Positions 34,621 to 46,447 of a stretch of DNA of 64,000 nt are shown here, piece by piece (position 1 is the stretch's first letter; the number at the start of each line of letters is the position of its first letter). A model generated the notes under the pieces. The model ran no database searches. It was not told the DNA's origin and saw only the letters and a program-made list of their open reading frames with translations. The position numbers were made by a program, and so were the translations under genes. Location of the stretch: contig CM073321.1 of NCBI GenBank assembly GCA_037043015.1, positions 6,034,001 to 6,098,000 on the forward strand. The letters run 5' to 3'. The stretch comes from Bryum argenteum (lineage: Eukaryota; Streptophyta; Bryopsida; Bryales; Bryaceae).

Positions 34621-36264
34621 CACTACAAGGATATATGTGACCTAATTGACAAGACATTGACGTAATTCAGTCAACTGTCCCGTCAATTAGGAGACCCTGA
34701 TTCGGTCACTTATTAACAAAAACATGTCGATTCGGCTGTCAAATCGGACAAGAATACACGTCAGCAAGTTCTTACGGTGAGAGGAAAAAAAAAAAAAAAA
34801 AGCTTTTTTTCCGCTGCCCGAAATTTTCGGGCAATAGTTACTTTTAAAAAGCTTTTTACTGATTCCACGCCGACAACTTCGGAAGTACTGATCCATACCG
34901 GTATCGACGAACTCGGGACCTCGTGAGTCCAAACTTGTTACCTTACCAACCCGCCCTCCATTCAACTCGATGATAAGGTGTAATTTGTTTTATTTATATA
35001 GAATTGTTGTTTCCAAACTCAGCAGACTTTGGCGGCCATTTTGACATAGTAAAACAACTTTTTTCAAAAACCTTTAGACTAAGAAAAGCTGGTAAATCAA
35101 GTTATGTTTCATCTCCAAAAATCTGTTTGTCATTTAAAGCCTCCATTCAAAAGTTATAGACAAAATTCAAAGAGGGTGTTTGAAAATATCAAAAAAGAAA
35201 ATTCCTTACTACCCGTCTTTGAATTTTGTCTATAACTTTTGATTGGAGGCTTTAAATGACAAACGAACTTTTGGAGATGAAACTTTACTTGGTTTACTAG
35301 CTTTTTTTATCCCAAAATTTTTTGAAAAAAACTATTCTACTATGACTAAATTCTTGCTAAAGTCTGCTGATTTTGTTTAAATCCTAAATGACCTTCACGC
35401 CCCATGCGACTTCTAGAAGTAGAAAGTGAGAAAATTATGGTTCTTGGGCTGTGAATTATAGGATGACATGTAAATGTTGGGTATTTTTCAAGTTTTCTTA
35501 ACCCCAAACCGTCCGTGTGTGTTTTGGGAGCTCAAAACCTTGAAACTTCGATTTTCTACCTCTATGCATTCCCAAGGTCAGAAACGAAAGTTATTTCTTT
35601 TTTTGAAACTTCCAACCGTAAGATCTTGTACTTAAGACTATTTTTAGTTAATGTTCAAAAAATGAACCGTTGGATGTTTACCATTTGCGTGATCATAACA
35701 TCCAAAGTTTGTCTCCCAAGCTTTTTGGGCATTGTCAAGATTGTTTTGGAAACTTTGGAGGTCGCCCTTGTAAAATTGGTAAACTTTTTGACCAAGAGCC
35801 CTTAGGAACTTAAGTAGTACTTTGGTTATGAACGTAATTCCAATTCTTTTTTGAAAACCTAAATTTAAATTGCCCGATCTTGGCTCGCACATCGAGAATT
35901 GCCCTAGAAGATTCAAAAATTGAAATTCCACTTTGCAAATTTTACCACACCCACTTTGCAGTATAAGGAGCGCCAAGTAAAAATATTAGGCGCGAAAAAT
36001 ATTACCTTCAACACCTTTATCTAGGTTGCCCGAAATTGCAAAAACCCATTTCGGGCTTCAAAGACGGTTAGGGGTTAAGTGCCCCCGTTTTAGCAATTCC
36101 ACGCTGGTCAAAAATAAAAAAGTTGACAAGAAGTTGACAAGGAGTTGACAAAAACATTTATAATTTCCAAAGTGACAGAAGTTGGGCTGCGAGCCTGCGA
36201 CTTCGTCATTTTGGACATTTTTTTGTCAACTATTGGTCATATCGGGCCCTATTTCCTTGTAGTG
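34621..36264. mobile_element. non-autonomous CACTA (EnSpm/CMC) element
   Basis: Left end CACTACAAGGATAT at 34621 and right end ATTTCCTTGTAGTG at 36264 are inverted copies of the classic CACTA terminus. A perfect 3-bp target duplication ACA (34618-34620 and 36265-36267) flanks it. TTGACAAG-type motifs recur near both ends (e.g. 34648, and three times at 36120-36150), as subterminal repeats do. No transposase is encoded. Length is 1644 bp. It contains a long hairpin at 35018-35372. Confidence 0.85.
35018..35372. repeat. long inverted repeat (hairpin) inside the CACTA element
   Basis: Arms of roughly 155-160 bp (35018-35178 and 35214-35372), imperfectly complementary, around a short loop. Example: ATTCAAAAGTTATAGACAAA in the left arm against TTTGTCTATAACTTTTGATT in the right. 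Confidence 0.75.
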
Positions 36265-37080
36265 ACAAGAGTGATTCAATCGCCATCATCAACAGGTTGC
36301 GTTTCAAACCTGTTAAGAAATCTCGCATGATGATTCCATTGTGTCGCCTTGTTTGTAATCCTAAGGTTCGACCTATATCGGAACAAGACGTCAGAAAATT
36401 GGAGAATGAGTTCAACAAAGGCTATTGCGAGGGCAACCGGGTCATGTACGTTTCTCTCTTTCATAGGAAAGGGAGAAAAAAATTGTTGATGCCTGAGATG
36501 ATGTGTTGACTGATAAGCTTTGGAGAGAGGCTAATGATGAGTTCGACAAGACGTTGCGCTCGGATCCGAGTCTCCATCATCTCATTGGCAAATACTATTA
36601 TGTTTACGAAGGTAACCATCGTGTTACGGCGTAGATGCGGCACATCGAAAGGTACTATAAGCTGGATGCTTCGTGGCATATTTCGATTGACTGTATCATT
36701 CTTGATGCTCGCGGGGAGAGCAGTTTGCTCCTCGACGTCATGAATGACATCAACTGGTAAAAGATCTCATTCTTAATCTTAAATTTGTTCTATATTTTAT
36801 CTCCCTCCAACGTTTCTAATTTCTGATTCTGATTTGTAGGTCTATTGAACATGACCATGTTGAAGACAGCTTTTGTGCTAAACTTCAAGGCATGACGAAA
36901 TTTGGTAAGCTAAAACTGCATGATTTCAAAGATCTCATAAGTCCAGAGGACTACAGAATCTGCATGAACGCCAAGGCGAAAAAAGAAACTTGTTATCCAG
37001 TCACCCTAGACGTTTTCGTTAAGTTTTTATACTCGGAAAGTTTTCGTTACATGTGCTTGTCTCTTGTACATAATATTTAA

Positions 37081-37920
37081 TTTTTCACATCTTCTTATTT
37101 TAGGGTTGTCTTTTGTACAGAGGAAGTTAGCCAAAGTGTCGTAACGTGCTTTCTCAGTTTTCGCCCGGATAACCCTTTTAGTTGGTAAAAGGGGGTTTCC
37201 AAGACAACAACCCGGGTATCCGTTCACGGAGATCTTGTGAAGTGCAAGTCAAACAAGTCCCACCAGTTAGCCAACCCGGATTTGCACTATCCAGGTATTT
37301 CCTGATCGCCCACGTACCCTGTATCATGTCCTTGTGCGGCTGCCGGTACAGTAGAGGGAGGGGGATTTTGGTTCAATTTAACCTCTGTATTCACCTCAGT
37401 GGGATTTTCCGGGACTTAGTTAAGTGGAGGGATTAGGCCACTCTTTCCTTTGATTATTGTGATCGGAAAGGTCACCGAGTTCTTTCTCTCTTTACCCTGT
37501 TTAGGTACTTCTCTTACACCGCCCTCTACGCCCGAGACTCTAGCCCCGCACGTATGTCACTAAGGGGGTATCCGGTTCTCCTATTACCCGGTTATCAAGA
37601 CTCACTATCCGAGGCAGTAGATCCCGGGTTACCGAAATGGGGTGGTGCGGCTAGCCCGGAGTTCATCGCTAACACCTACCGAAGAGCGTGCCTATCCGGG
37701 TTTCAGCACAAGGTTGTCTTATCAGACACACTTTTCGGAATGTTTGTCTGAATTGTCGTACTAGACATGTCCGTTAGATGTCCGATTCGACGGGAATGCC
37801 GACCGTACCAAAAATTGCATGGTAAAAACTTGTTGAGATTGACATTGAGGTAAACAGCTATTTTCATACGTGACTTAGGGTCGATAATGACGTGGAAAGT
37901 GGAAAATAAGTCACAGTAGG
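37081..37920. other. intergenic DNA
   Basis: No gene recognised; ORFs across it have no family look. At 37876-37895 TAGGGTCGATAATGACGTGG resembles a hAT-type end (see 42501-42521). Confidence 0.35.
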
Positions 37921-38245
37921 CAACCGCGGGTGGGCGAGCTTGGGTAGGCGACCGACGGTCGCGATCAGCGATCGACTGTAGGCATGTGCGATCGACGGTC
38001 GCGATCGGCGATCGCAGATCGCCATGCGCTGCTGCGCGTAGGCGACCGGCGGTCCATTAGGGAGACCGGAGGTCGCCCTGCCAACCGCTTCCTGGCGACC
38101 GCCGGTCGTCAGTGAGCTACCGACGATGGCCCAGGGCGATCGACGGTCGCTTATAGCAATCGTCGGTTGCCTTCGGGGTAGCGCGCCTGTGGCGATCGAA
38201 GGTCGCCTTGGGCCACCGCGTGTGTGGCGACCAGTACCATGGTTG
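37921..38245. repeat. class I palindromic array
   Basis: Units such as GGCGACCGACGGTCGCGATC, GATCGACGGTCGCGATCGGCGATC, GGCGACCGGCGGTCC and GGCGACCGCCGGTCG. It lies on the 3' side of the hAT transposase. Confidence 0.75.
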
Positions 38246-39443
38246 AATATGAAACAAGCAAGATAATTTCATATTGGTACAAAATGAGCACCAATGCAAT
38301 TTATGAATACCTTTTTATGCGAAACAAGATCAATGGTGCGTTTCATAGTACAAATTTGTCCATGTCTATAATCATTGTATTCTTATATATGATGTAACTA
38401 CTACATATACCGAACTATATATATTATACTCCGAAACATACTAGGATACCAAAGTATTGTAAGCTAATAGTTGCCCTACTTTCCGTACATTGTAGTATTG
38501 TACTAAGTACAACGAACTTCGTGCTTCCAATGGGTGAAAGCACACTAGGGTGGATCAAAAAGTACGTTACGCCCTCTAAATCCTGTAAATTTGCTTGTTC
38601 ATTGGCCTTTCTTGGACCCCTCTACATCTTTAAGTACTAATTTTTTTTTGGATTTAGGTAAAAAGAGTGATGGAGTGTGCAAATCACTTGACAATTTTTT
38701 ACAAAAGTATTAGGAACATATTGTGATTTGGACTTCTTGCTTTTCGGAAAAGTACGTTACACCAGTCAAAAATGTTACAAAGTACTCTTATTTGGTAAGA
38801 TTTGAGTTGCATCGTACAAAAATAATTATATGGTTAGAGAGAGCACCTTCTAAGGTAACATATGTTGTATCATTATTCTCCAAAAACTCATCCTTTCCTT
38901 ACAATTTTTAGCGGTCAAAGGGCAAAATCTTTGACATGATGTAATTTAGTCAAAAATTAAAATTTTTAGGTGGATTTTTGTGCATTCCACCATATTCATA
39001 CAATCTCCACGTGGGGCATTTGTACCAACTCATTGTTTTTGGCACCAAAGGCTACTTCTAGGAATCAATACTACTTAGCACTTAGCAGTGATATAGTACT
39101 TAGCATGTACTCTTTGTACAATATTAAAAACTTTCGTTGGGGATAATTGTCATTATTGTGACTTTTATCACTGGCCCACAGCCAAGTCTAGTAGTCCCCT
39201 CAATTCTCTTTTATTCACTATGATCTTTAACACTCAATGCTTCTTGTAAACCTTGTTTATTCGCAATTTAAGATTTCTAGTACCTAAAGTACCCATCAAA
39301 ATTGGGCGTTGACTTTTGGTACTTCTTGAGTACAAGTACTTGTCCAAAAGTGATCCACTCTAGTATGCTTCCACCCCAATCCAAAATAACAAAATTCTAA
39401 TAACATGTCTTTAGGTAACCTTCAATGTATACGTATCGTCGCT
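38246..39443. other. AT-rich DNA on the 3' side of the hAT gene
   Basis: No coding signal. AGTACGTTAC occurs at 38561 and 38750, and AGCACTTAGCA-like pieces near 39075. Presumably the interior of the hAT element. Confidence 0.4.
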
Positions 39444-42046
39444 TCATACTTCATCTTCGTTTGGATCGGTTTCACCTAGAGACTCATTAGTGCTTTGGAC
39501 GCCATCCTCGTCTTCATCCTCTGTCTTATTGCGTACTTCGCACTCAACCTCACTCGCCAAATTGCGCAATTCCGTGTCCATAGTTGTTCTCTTGTTCACT
39601 GTAACGAGGCGCTTCAAGGGCCGTGAAGCATTAGTGATCCCGTTTGCGTTCAGTGGTAGATGTCGCATTGTACGTGTATTTGGATTATTGGATGAAGCAA
39701 TCCCCGCATGGACTTCTTCATGTACGCGTGCTGCTTTTCAACATCGTCGGTCGTGTGCCTTCCTCAAACGCTTTTGGCGTCGTGTAATACGATTGCGAGG
39801 TTGTGAAGATGGCCCGACGTCTCGTGCCACTGCCAATGCTCGGGTGCATGTTCGACTTGTTGCTTCTCTTTTGACCTCCGTCTTCGGCAATACCATACGA
39901 GTTGTATGGGGCCCTTTAGGTTAGGTAACCCTTGGGAACAACTGTTGTAGAGGTACATCGGAGTCATCTCTGTTATGAGTTGCACTTCTTGATCGAATGG
40001 TTGAAACTCTAGGTGACCTCACTTGTATGCAACCTGAATTGGAAACATTGTCAGGTTCCACTTTAATTTGGCCCATTTCAACTCTTGCCGTGGTAACCGT
40101 GCACTTCACACTCTCAAGTTTATCGTCGTTGTTAGTGTGTGCGTTGCCTTTAAGTAGACCATTGTACTCTTCATCCATCCGATTTCACAAGTCTTGTTTC
40201 GCTACGCAGATACTCTCTTGGAGCTGCAAATTTGCCACTCTTTCTCCTTCTCTGTCATTGGACCCCTCCTCTCCTCATATTGTATGAGTTCCCGCACCAC
40301 TTCTTCATAGACTACTCCCATTGGGGCGCTAAGCTTCCTTATGACCCGGTTTAAAGCTCTTTTTGCTTCTCCATTGTTTTGAATTGCTCCCATATTTGTC
40401 AAATAAGGGTTCAACAAAGCTGCAACATAGTGGAGGTCTGTGAGCATCATTTCCCATCGTTTGTGAAATGCATCCTCGTATTTTGTAGCAATGACGGAGG
40501 AATGTTACAAATGGAGGTTCATGCAAAGAGAACACGTATTCTTTAAGGTCCGACATGATCACATATGCTCTAGGTATGGCTGGTACTTCCACGTCAAACT
40601 CCCGAAGAGCTATAAGTACTGGTTCAGTTACTGTCACAAACTTCGTACAATCCTCCCGGAACTCATCGCTCCTAATGCTATTCCGCACATTCCTTGCCTT
40701 TGTCTGTAACTGGTGATTGTTTTGCCTGTTGAACAATGTTTGGACAAACACATGCCACTCCGTATTGATCACCATGTTGTTCAGAGGTTGTTGTAGCTTT
40801 AACAACCACTCTATCATCAAGTAGTTTGTTGCAAATCGAGTTTGAGGTGGTACTTTCAGCTGCAGCTTCGGCGAGTACTTCCTGAATATAGAAAGTGGGA
40901 CGTGCGACCCTTTAATAAATGTGCGCATTCTTTTGGCTTGCTCCACCAAATTTTTAACCCATGCCTCTTTCCCCCAATCTTCTAGAAGGAGGTCTAGAAT
41001 ATGTGCCACACAATCTTGTCCATATAAGTGAGGATAGTCTATCTGCAACTTCTTGACAGCCCCTAACATGGAGCTTGCATTGTCTGTGCATATCTGAACA
41101 ATGTTTTCTGATCCAAACACCTCTATATACTTCGCCGTTTCATTTGCCACATAAGCGATGTCCTTCTTCTTCCCTGTAATATCCACTGATTCCAGAAACA
41201 CCTCCCCCACTGGGCAAACGAGCATCATGTTAATGAGTGGTCTACTTGTGACATCAGACCACCCATCTGAGCATAATATTCCTCAGTACTTTTTGATAGA
41301 AAGTTATGTTCGATCCTCAACCGACCTTTGTACAGCTGTCCTCTTCGCATCGAGCATCGTAGTCCTAATAGCATGATACGAGGGTGGTTGATATCCACCA
41401 ATACCGGCCTTTGCTGTCTCTTGAACGGCACTTATGAATTCCGGATGTCGTACGACATTGAATGCAATGTTTGCCTCATAGAAAAATGAAGCCCACTTTG
41501 CATCCAAATTTTGCCTAGTGGCAAGATCAAAACTATCCTCCATACTCCTTTGCCCATGTCGCCGACCGCTAGAGAGTGTAGAGATCCTTTGTCCATTGCT
41601 GCCATGACTCCCCTTGTTAGAGGATGGCACCTGAATAGACCTTAGGTTAGGGGATGGCACTTGTACAGACTTGATGCGAGGGGAATCTATGTTCTCTATA
41701 GTTTTCCTTGCCACATACGGTATGCCAGCATCCACTTGTGAGTTAGGAACAACATCCGCATACGGAATGTTGTTTTTTGGAACCATCCCTCCACTGTCAC
41801 GGAATAGCTCGAAAACTCCACGGGGTAACCTCGTATACCGGGATAATGGGAAATTCTGAGGATATCCGAAATGAGCAAATGCTCGTTGCCTTACAAAGAC
41901 TCTGCTTTTCCCACAGAATAAGCACACGCGAGTATTTGGCTTGTCGTTCCGTTCCGTGGATACTAGTAGCCAATCGTCCCATTTGCAAGTTTCTCTTCTA
42001 TTATCTGCTACCCCGTTGGATTGGGAAGAATGCTCTATGTTCTAGA
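39444..42046 (-). pseudogene. hAT-superfamily transposase (DUF659 type), decayed
   Basis: Reads leftward. A BED-type zinc-finger-like start (TCKWDDWLLVSTERND then CLFCGKSRVFVRQRAFAHF) lies at about 41990-41870; the ORF from 41927 opens within it. A Ser-rich linker follows, then WASFFYEANIAFNVVRHPEF and GYQPPSYHAIRTTMLDAKR. After a frame change near 41300 comes LCSDGWSDVTSRPLINMM, then ICTDNASSMLGAVKKL, CVAHILDLLLEDWGK, TRFATNYLMIEWLL and TDLHYVAALLNPYL. This is the standard order of DUF659 hAT transposases: the Asp of SDGW and of TDNAS are expected catalytic residues. The hATC dimerisation block is not clear. An acidic tail (TEDEDEDG) ends near 39444. Arrays at 42240 and 37921 flank the gene. 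Confidence 0.8.
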
Positions 42047-42208
42047 ATCGCACCCTCGCCGGTGCAATGAAGTTGATGACGGCAACGCACACTACAAGGA
42101 CTCAAGTTACTCTTTGCACATATAGACTGAGCAAAGGGCTTCTCATGGGGAGACCCAAGACAATGGGCAAAGCACAAAGGAAAGTGGCTTCAAGCCCCTG
42201 AACGACTC

Positions 42209-42217
42209 CTTATATAC
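42209..42217 (-). promoter_or_regulatory. TATA box of the hAT transposase
   Basis: Minus-strand GTATATAAG sits between the array (42240-42430) and the transposase coding region. Confidence 0.5.
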
Positions 42218-42239
42218 TCCATACTTCCGTAAGTCGGGG

Positions 42240-42430
42240 GCGAATGCGCATAGAAGGCGACCAGCGGTTCGGCTAGGTCGCCACAACCAGATCGGCGGTC
42301 GCCCTAACATCAACGCTGTCGCGCCATATGAACCGTCGGTCGCCCTGGCCTTGACTTCATTGCGCTAGCTGGACCGCCGGTCGCCCTAGCCCTGACCCAG
42401 TTGGACCGCCGGTCGCCCTAGCGATGACAG
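42240..42430. repeat. class I palindromic array upstream of the hAT gene
   Basis: Units GGACCGCCGGTCGCCCTAGC repeated, plus GATCGGCGGTCGCC and AACCGTCGGTCGCC. About 30 bp upstream of a TATA box. Confidence 0.8.
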
Positions 42431-42500
42431 ATTTTTTTGATGAAGAGCACTTTACTCCCCAACTACAAATTTGTAGGGGGCCATGGTCAATATCCATGGT

Positions 42501-42521
42501 CCACGGAGTACAGCGACCCTG
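42501..42521 (-). other. possible hAT terminal inverted repeat
   Basis: On the minus strand CAGGGTCGCTGTACTCCG begins here, resembling hAT termini (CAGGG...) and TAGGGTCGATAATGACG at 37876. No matching 8-bp target duplication was found, so this is tentative. Confidence 0.3.
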
Positions 42522-42978
42522 AACTACAGTCCCGGAGACCATGCGGCTCAAAAATGTTTGATTGGCAATTGTGCTTTCCTTTTTTTTAGAAAAAAAACAA
42601 ATAAAGGGAACATGGGAAGGCAAGAGAGAGAACAATAAGGACTCATATTAGAAACTAGAGTTTTAACTTCTCTTGCTCCACATCCAAAAAATAAAGGGAT
42701 CAATATTGCTCAATCCACATTCCCTAAATAATTAAGAATGGTAAAAATTGCCATATATCAATGAAGGTACCTTGGACATTGAAGGTTTTTCCCTTATGCT
42801 TATACCAAATGCAATAGTGAGATTTCATTCACCAAGACTATTTAAATTGAAGAAAATCAAAAACTTTATATTCACATTCAACGTTTTCGCATACAAAATG
42901 GCAATTGCACTTAGTGTTTGATATTGCGTACACTACTTTTCTACAACTGCTAATAAAACGTGATTAACTAACTACCAG

Positions 42979-43695
42979 TCATTCTTCGCTTGGGCCCCCT
43001 TCATTATAAAGTTGGCTTGGCCCCCCTTCTGTACAAACTTGGCTTGGCCCCCCTTCATCCAAATGTGCTTCATCTTCCTCCATGGTTTGCTTCGGCTCCC
43101 CTTCCTCCACTTCGCGCCTTTCGGTCCTTTCTTCTTCTGAATCTGACCAAACTATGTCCTCATCAGAGATTCCTCCTCTGTAACCCCTAGGCGTTGTAAG
43201 ACCTTCTTGTGGGTTCTCCGCCGTATAAGGAGCTCGCGGAATATGGGGTTCTGTTGGCTTAACTGTTTGAGGGGATGTTTTCAACGTCCTCCAATCCGCC
43301 TCCCTCTGCAAAATTATCTCCGCGTACACCATTTGTGCTATGTTGTACAAAACCTCGTTGCTCACCACATGCACACCTGCGTAGAGCAACTTCCACGCTT
43401 CAATGCATCGTTGCACAAATTCATCGTGATTGCAATAGTGCAATTTGCGCTATTCAAGCGACAATGAAACTCGTGACGATAATGTGGAAACAAATGGCCG
43501 ATGTGGCACCAAGCAATGTACCACTTGCAAGTCTTAAGGGTCCACGGTCCCTCTACTGTCTCCCACCCAGGAAAAGCATGTTGCGTGGGATCTACGAGAA
43601 TCTTGTGCTTCTTTGCTTCTCCTTCGCTTCTCCTTTGCTTCTTTCCTCTTGCGGTTCTTGTCTTTCGCTATCTTCCGCTCTTGGCTAGGCGTCAT
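42979..43695 (-). pseudogene. WCHI family member 2, frame-broken
   Basis: ATG 43695 (MTPSQERKIAKDKNRKRK) gives a basic start like WCHI-3. After a frame change near 43600 comes AFPGWETVEGPW, then TCKWYIAWCHIGHLFPHYRH. After a second change near 43450 comes HYCNHDEFVQRCIEAWKLLY, then NIAQMVYAEIILQREADW. The tail is acidic with three EGGPSQ-type repeats encoded by the GGCTTGGCCCCCCTTC repeat at 42990-43060. It is closest to WCHI-3 at 46448-48064, with nearly identical core motifs. The gene is shorter than the other members and probably truncated. Its upstream array is at 43978. Function unknown. Confidence 0.6.
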
Positions 43696-43977
43696 TGTCA
43701 TCCAAATGCTAATCAACGAAGAAACGAAGAAAATTTACTCAAAACAAAGTTATATCTATTCCGTGGACAAACACAGAATTTGAAAAACTCGAAAAACGGG
43801 CGGCACGTATGTGTAAAGTGTAAACGTGTGGCACATGTGTGCCAATCACCGCACGCTCTAGCACTCGAACAAGCAGACGGCAATGAGAGGTCGACACTAG
43901 ACAATGCGCAAGGCCCGACACGTGGAGGTGAAAAATGGCAATTGCCGGTGTCTGCGCGCCTATTTGTACCCCTCATG

Positions 43978-44330
43978 CTGGGGCGACCGCCGATCTAGCC
44001 GATGGGCGAACGTCGATCACTGGGGCGACCGCCAATCCAGTCGATGGGCGACCACCGATCTACCTGGTGGGCGAACGTAGGTCAGAAGGCGCGACCTCCA
44101 GATCAGAGGGCGCGAACTCCAGATCGCGCGACCGCCGATACAGCTGACGGGCGAACGTCGGTCATTGGGGCGACCGCCGATTTAGCAAGGGTGAGCGAAC
44201 GTAGGTCACTGGGGCGACCGGCGGTATCGATGATGGGCAAGGACTAACCTTCCTCCCAACGTATTTGTACGCCTCCAAATCGAGCGACGGCCAATACAAC
44301 GGACGGACGAACGTCGATCACTGGGTCAAA
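43978..44330. repeat. class I palindromic array upstream of WCHI-2
   Basis: Alternating units GGGGCGACCGCCGATCTAGC and GATGGGCGAACGTCGATCAC, about 40 bp per pair. A weak TATA-like minus-strand TACAAATAGG lies at 43960-43968. Confidence 0.8.
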
Positions 44331-45865
44331 TATTTGGAACCATCAAAAAAATATTTTAAAAAAAACGGAGCTATTTGTCCCGAATTAGTTTGGATTCGTC
44401 GAAGTGATCAGAACTTTGAAAAATAGAGGGAAAATAGTAAAGAGGGGAGGAAAAAACAATTTTAAATCCTAGATAAGCTAATAAGTACCTTACGAACATG
44501 ATGGAGCAATAATAATTATCAAAGAAGTAACGAATTTATATGATGGATTTTGGTTGCAAGTATTTGGAACCATCAAAACTATAAAAAAAGAGATAAAATA
44601 GATAAAGGGGGCAATAATGTGATTTTAATACTTGGACTTCCTAATAATGACCCTATGAAAATGATGGAATCATAAAAAAAACCATAGGGAAATCGCATCC
44701 ATATGTCATAATTTAGGTGCACCCACCACAACTTCGAATGATAAGGGAAAAGAGAATAAAAGGGTAGAGGAGGTGATACATACACTTGAATTAGGTAATA
44801 AGGGCCTTATGAATGTAATGGAAGTGTTCATAAAACCATAGGAGAATGCGAACTATGTGCTTGAATTTATATGGGGATATTTAAATCGGCAGGGTTTGAA
44901 GTAAGGGGGCATATGTAAATATATAAGCAAAAAGGGAGTGGAAGGGGTGTTGATAATTTTCCTAGGTGATTCATATAGTATAAAAAATATGGTAAAAATC
45001 TTAGGGCCACGGGAGGAACTGAAGTATTTTTCCCCAAATTTCTAAAAATTAAATAGTCATGTGAAAGTAGGCGGTGTGCGCAGATGCATATGAAAACAAA
45101 GTGGGGAATGTAATTTAAAAATTTGGACTAGCTAATATGGATCATATAAAAATGATGGAACCATCAAAAAGATTATACGAAAACCGGAACTACTTTTTTT
45201 CAAATTAATCTAGAATGTTCGAAGTGACTAGAGCTTTAAATAATAAACAAAAAATAGTTACATGGAGAGAAAAAATAATTCTAAATCTTGGACTAGTTAA
45301 TAAGTATCTTATGAACATGATGGAGCTATAAAACAAATTGTAGTAGTAAAGGCTCTATAGGGTGGATTTTGGTTGCAAGTACTTAGAAACACCAGAACTT
45401 TAAAAAATAAGAAAAAATAGATAAAGGGGGTAAGGGGACAATTTTAATACTTAGACAATCTAATTATGACCCTATGGAAATGATGGTGTTATTTAAAAAA
45501 TCGTGGGGATAACGCATCTATAGGTCATCATTTACTTGCAAGTCTTTTGAATCAACAGAATATTGAATAATATAGGGAAAATAGATTTGTGGAAAGGAAT
45601 AACAATTTTAAAACTTGTGTTGCCTAAAAAAGACCTTTGAAAAATTATGGAAGAAAAAAATTTCCTGTAAGAGAAACGTATCTACATGTCATGATTTACT
45701 TTGACTTTGTAGGATGTTGAGTAATTGAGGAAGTTATACTAAAGGGGGGAGGAGGTGGTTTTATTATTTTCTCTAACCCTATTAAATATACTGAATCATA
45801 AAAGAAGCTACATGGAATTTAGATTTACATGGAAGGAAATACTTGGTGTTAATTTCATTCAACCC
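44331..45865. repeat. AT-rich tandem repeats of about 190-220 bp, in a larger direct duplication
   Basis: Marks such as TTTGGAACCATCAAAA (44333, 44562, similar at 45155), GGATTTTGGTTGCAAGTA (44545 and 45365) and AATAGATAAAGGGGG (44596 and 45416) recur. Units of roughly 200 bp are themselves duplicated with a period of about 820 bp. No coding content. Confidence 0.7.
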
Positions 45866-45912
45866 TGGCACGGTATAGGATACTTGGTGTTAATTTGATT
45901 CAACCCTCCAGA
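45841..45912 (+). repeat. 27-bp direct repeat next to an array
   Basis: TACTTGGTGTTAATTTSATT followed by CAACCCT occurs twice, at about 45840 and 45885. The second copy runs straight into the array at 45912. Confidence 0.6.
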
Positions 45913-46190
45913 TAGCGCGACTGCCTATACAGCGGACGGGCGTACGTCGGTTACTGGGGCGATCGCCGATCCAGATGATGGGCGAACGTCGCTGAGAGGG
46001 CGACCGGCAGTCTACGTGATGGGCAATGAGCCAAGGAGAAAGTGTCCGCGAGCCTCTTCGTACCCCTCCTGTTCGAGCGACCGCCGATATAGCCGATGGG
46101 CGATCGTCGGTAAGTGGGGCAAACGCCGATGCAATTGATGGGCGACCGTAGCTGAGAGGGCGACCGGCGGTCTACGTGATGGGCGCGAAT
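45912..46190. repeat. class I palindromic array downstream of WCHI-3
   Basis: Same alternating units as at 43978 (GGGCGACCGGCGGTCTACGT, GATGGGCGAACGTCGCTGAG), with the spacer CTCTTCGTACCCCTCCTGTT resembling TATTTGTACCCCTCATGCTG at 43961. Confidence 0.75.
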
Positions 46191-46447
46191 ATCTGCTTCC
46201 CCCCCTTTTCCTACAAATCTTTTTCTTCATAAACAAGATGATAAAACTAACACCGTGGGCATATATACACATAATAAACATAACATCGTTCAACGGGTAT
46301 CTTACTAGTACAAACATATCATATGATAAAAAAGGTACACTGTATAACATCCAGCCTTGCACATATGTCCCAACTTTCAATTCAAAAATAAAATAAAGTA
46401 AATGGATACAACCAACACACGAACGTCTTTCCAAAATTTGATCCCGC

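Larger units (their letters stand above)
34293..37080 (+). pseudogene. ParB/sulfiredoxin-like domain gene interrupted by a CACTA element
   Basis: From ATG 34293, right after a TTCTAG acceptor-like site, an acidic N-terminus (SDDEELALPEG) leads to DPDWSAKEMRMIY at 34620. There the CACTA element intervenes. The same frame resumes at 36268 (SDSIAIINRLRFKPVKKS). Next come VRPISEQDVRKLENEFNKGYCEG and, after one frame change near 36440-36500, IGKYYYVYEGNHRVTA. The latter resembles the [DE]-G-x-H-R-x-x-A core of ParB/Srx folds, preceded by the usual 'R-x-I-x(4)-V-x-x-L' segment. An intron at 36757-36839 (GTAAAAG to TTTGTAG) splits a Trp codon. The last exon ends at 37080. Stops: TAG 34395-34397, TAA 34458-34460, TGA near 36490, TAG 36632-36634. 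ParB/Srx domains can bind nucleotides; a role here is unknown. Confidence 0.55.

Noticed and set aside
42089-42099. CACTACAAGGA, a second CACTA-type end.
   Set aside because: No partner end or 3-bp duplication was found nearby; one 10-11 bp match may be chance.
43978-44330. Regular GC-rich repeats with palindromes, superficially like a CRISPR array.
   Set aside because: Units are irregular, spacers are themselves repeats, no cas genes are present, and the context is eukaryotic.
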